Below, in pieces: positions 63,080-64,000 of a stretch of DNA of 64,000 nt. The position numbers and the translations under genes were made by a program. The DNA is from Thermoplasmatota archaeon (GTDB lineage: Archaea; Thermoplasmatota; E2; DHVEG-1; B18-G2), in NCBI GenBank assembly GCA_029259115.1, contig JAPDJO010000028.1, positions 18,593-82,592 of the forward strand. Reading direction: 5' to 3'. The number at the start of each line of letters is the position of its first letter. The first letter of the stretch is position 1. The notes below the pieces were generated by a model. The model was not told the origin of the DNA and did no database searches. It saw nothing but the letters and a program-made list of their open reading frames with translations.

Positions 63080-64000
63080 ATGATGATGAAGAAAATTGTA
63101 GCAGTGTTTTTGGTTGGTGTTTTAATTGCTCTTTCAGCAAGCGTATCCAACTTATCCGAAGCTAAAACTCTCAAGGAGAAGAATAAACCTGTACTAAGTG
63201 TCCTCAAACTATTTTTCGGTGAGAGAACAAGTTTTCTTCCAAAAATAAAATTCTTGAGAGAAATATTCGATAGAAATATGATCAGGTATAGAGAAAATGA
63301 TCATCCAAAAGGTACACTAGACGGAGATGATGAAGCAAAACTACCGACTTGGGGTCTAGGATACTATTGGAAATATGACATGATTTTTGGTTTCGAGCAT
63401 GATGTTGCAAGCATGAAGAATGGTCATGTTAAGAATATGAGAGCTGAGGTTGTGGATATAAAGGATGGTAACTACATTATTGAGCTTACAAGTGATGGTA
63501 TAGAGGGTAAGCTTAGGATTATGGATTGGGTATCAGCCACATTGAAGGGAGATTTTAGTGGAAGTGCAATTTTGGATGTAAGAACTCTTGGTCTGAAGGA
63601 ATTTAAGTTCCACATATCCGGCAAACTAGGTGGGAGAAGTTTGAATGTCGTGTTTGGAATGGAAATAGAGAAGGGTTTGCTGAACTTTCTCGAATTCCCT
63701 CTCAAAAAAGGAAAAGAATGGGATATATCCTGTAAAGCAAAGTATACAATAAAAGGTAATTGGGGTATGTTTACATTCTCCCACTCTGACAGTGGGTCGT
63801 TCAATGACCACATGAAATGTGTCGATCATAAGAAAAAAGATGATTATGACTCTTTCTTGGTTTCAGGGGAGCTTGGAAAACCATCGGAGATATGGTTCTC
63901 TCCCGAGGTTGGATTTCTTGTCTCTGTCAATGAAAAATTACCGAACTGGGGTGGATTAACTGCAATATTTAAGTTGAATCTGCTAGAGACCAACTACATT
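63080..64000 (+). CDS. Exported protein, truncated by the window's right edge
   Basis: The frame is open from ATG 63080 to the last base (307 codons). GGTGA lies 5 nt before the ATG, and CATTTAATA at 63042-63050 is a TATA box. Three consecutive ATG codons make the exact start uncertain. The signal peptide is KKIVAVFLVGVLIALSASVSN; the mature part is rich in Lys/Asp and beta strands, with WGLGYYWKYDMIFGF and several WG motifs, and no recognised family. It was missed as a frame because it has no stop within the window. Confidence 0.8.
   Translation, partial: MMMKKIVAVFLVGVLIALSASVSNLSEAKTLKEKNKPVLSVLKLFFGERTSFLPKIKFLREIFDRNMIRYRENDHPKGTLDGDDEAKLPTWGLGYYWKYDMIFGFEHDVASMKNGHVKNMRAEVVDIKDGNYIIELTSDGIEGKLRIMDWVSATLKGDFSGSAILDVRTLGLKEFKFHISGKLGGRSLNVVFGMEIEKGLLNFLEFPLKKGKEWDISCKAKYTIKGNWGMFTFSHSDSGSFNDHMKCVDHKKKDDYDSFLVSGELGKPSEIWFSPEVGFLVSVNEKLPNWGGLTAIFKLNLLETNYI

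Overview
The window is an AT-rich stretch of an archaeal chromosome. Archaeal hallmarks include ribosomal protein L40e, aIF5A, Hel308, the KEOPS subunits Kae1, Bud32 and Cgi121, archaemetzincin, archaeal-type ProRS, PheRS-alpha and LeuRS, and TATA boxes about 25-30 nt before transcript starts, with several genes leaderless or nearly so. A tetraether-lipid synthase homologue, a group 3b NiFe sulfhydrogenase, arginine codons that are almost all AGA/AGG and Lys/Glu-rich proteins suggest a thermophilic, anaerobic euryarchaeon in the broad sense. The short-chain threonine dehydrogenase plus KBL pair resembles Thermoplasmata. The exact lineage cannot be fixed from this window. Genes are densely packed, with ATGA-type overlaps and convergent 3' ends that often overlap.

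Layout. 0-6.4 kb: tRNA thiolase-like PP-loop protein, tRNA-Phe, a regulator, a B12/radical-SAM enzyme, pyrG, an M50 protease and trmJ. 6.4-12.2 kb: proS operon, an exported orphan, L40e (only 49 codons), a zinc-ribbon membrane protein and pheS. 12.2-16.9 kb: a 1044-aa exported protein and an M32 carboxypeptidase whose homologous frame starts at a CTG overlapping the upstream stop. 16.9-21.3 kb: sulfhydrogenase operon whose beta and gamma subunits are fused. 21.3-25.1 kb: XTP pyrophosphatase, bud32, kae1 and an exported repeat protein. 25.2-28.4 kb: an operon of an HhH-MCM-like AAA+ ATPase, archaemetzincin, a METTL5-like methylase and a radical SAM protein, followed by a probable C-rich hairpin RNA. 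28.5-32.4 kb: dehydrogenases and aldolases including an LsrF-like enzyme, plus a degenerate LAGLIDADG protein. 32.5-44.7 kb: surface proteins, hel308-cgi121-tRNA-Arg, aIF5A, a 1324-aa adhesin-like protein, a two-component pair and a 42-aa acidic protein. 44.7-50.3 kb: leuS, a Trm9-like methylase, folD and a methyltransferase. 50.4-64 kb: an exported C11 peptidase with an amidotransferase-like partner, threonine dehydrogenase, tetraether synthase, a PAS-kinase/regulator/degenerate-KaiC/NAD-kinase-like operon, kbl, and a truncated exported protein at the right edge.

The strongest functional theme is tRNA biology: synthetases, KEOPS, a thiolase, methylases, and two tRNAs directly abutting upstream stop codons. 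A second theme is a large, mostly unassignable exported proteome. Candidates for new biology are the C-rich hairpin RNA at 28451-28515, the HhH-MCM-like ATPase operon, the mRNA-tRNA junctions, the CTG start, the exported C11/amidotransferase cassette, and the kinase-regulator-KaiC-like operon.
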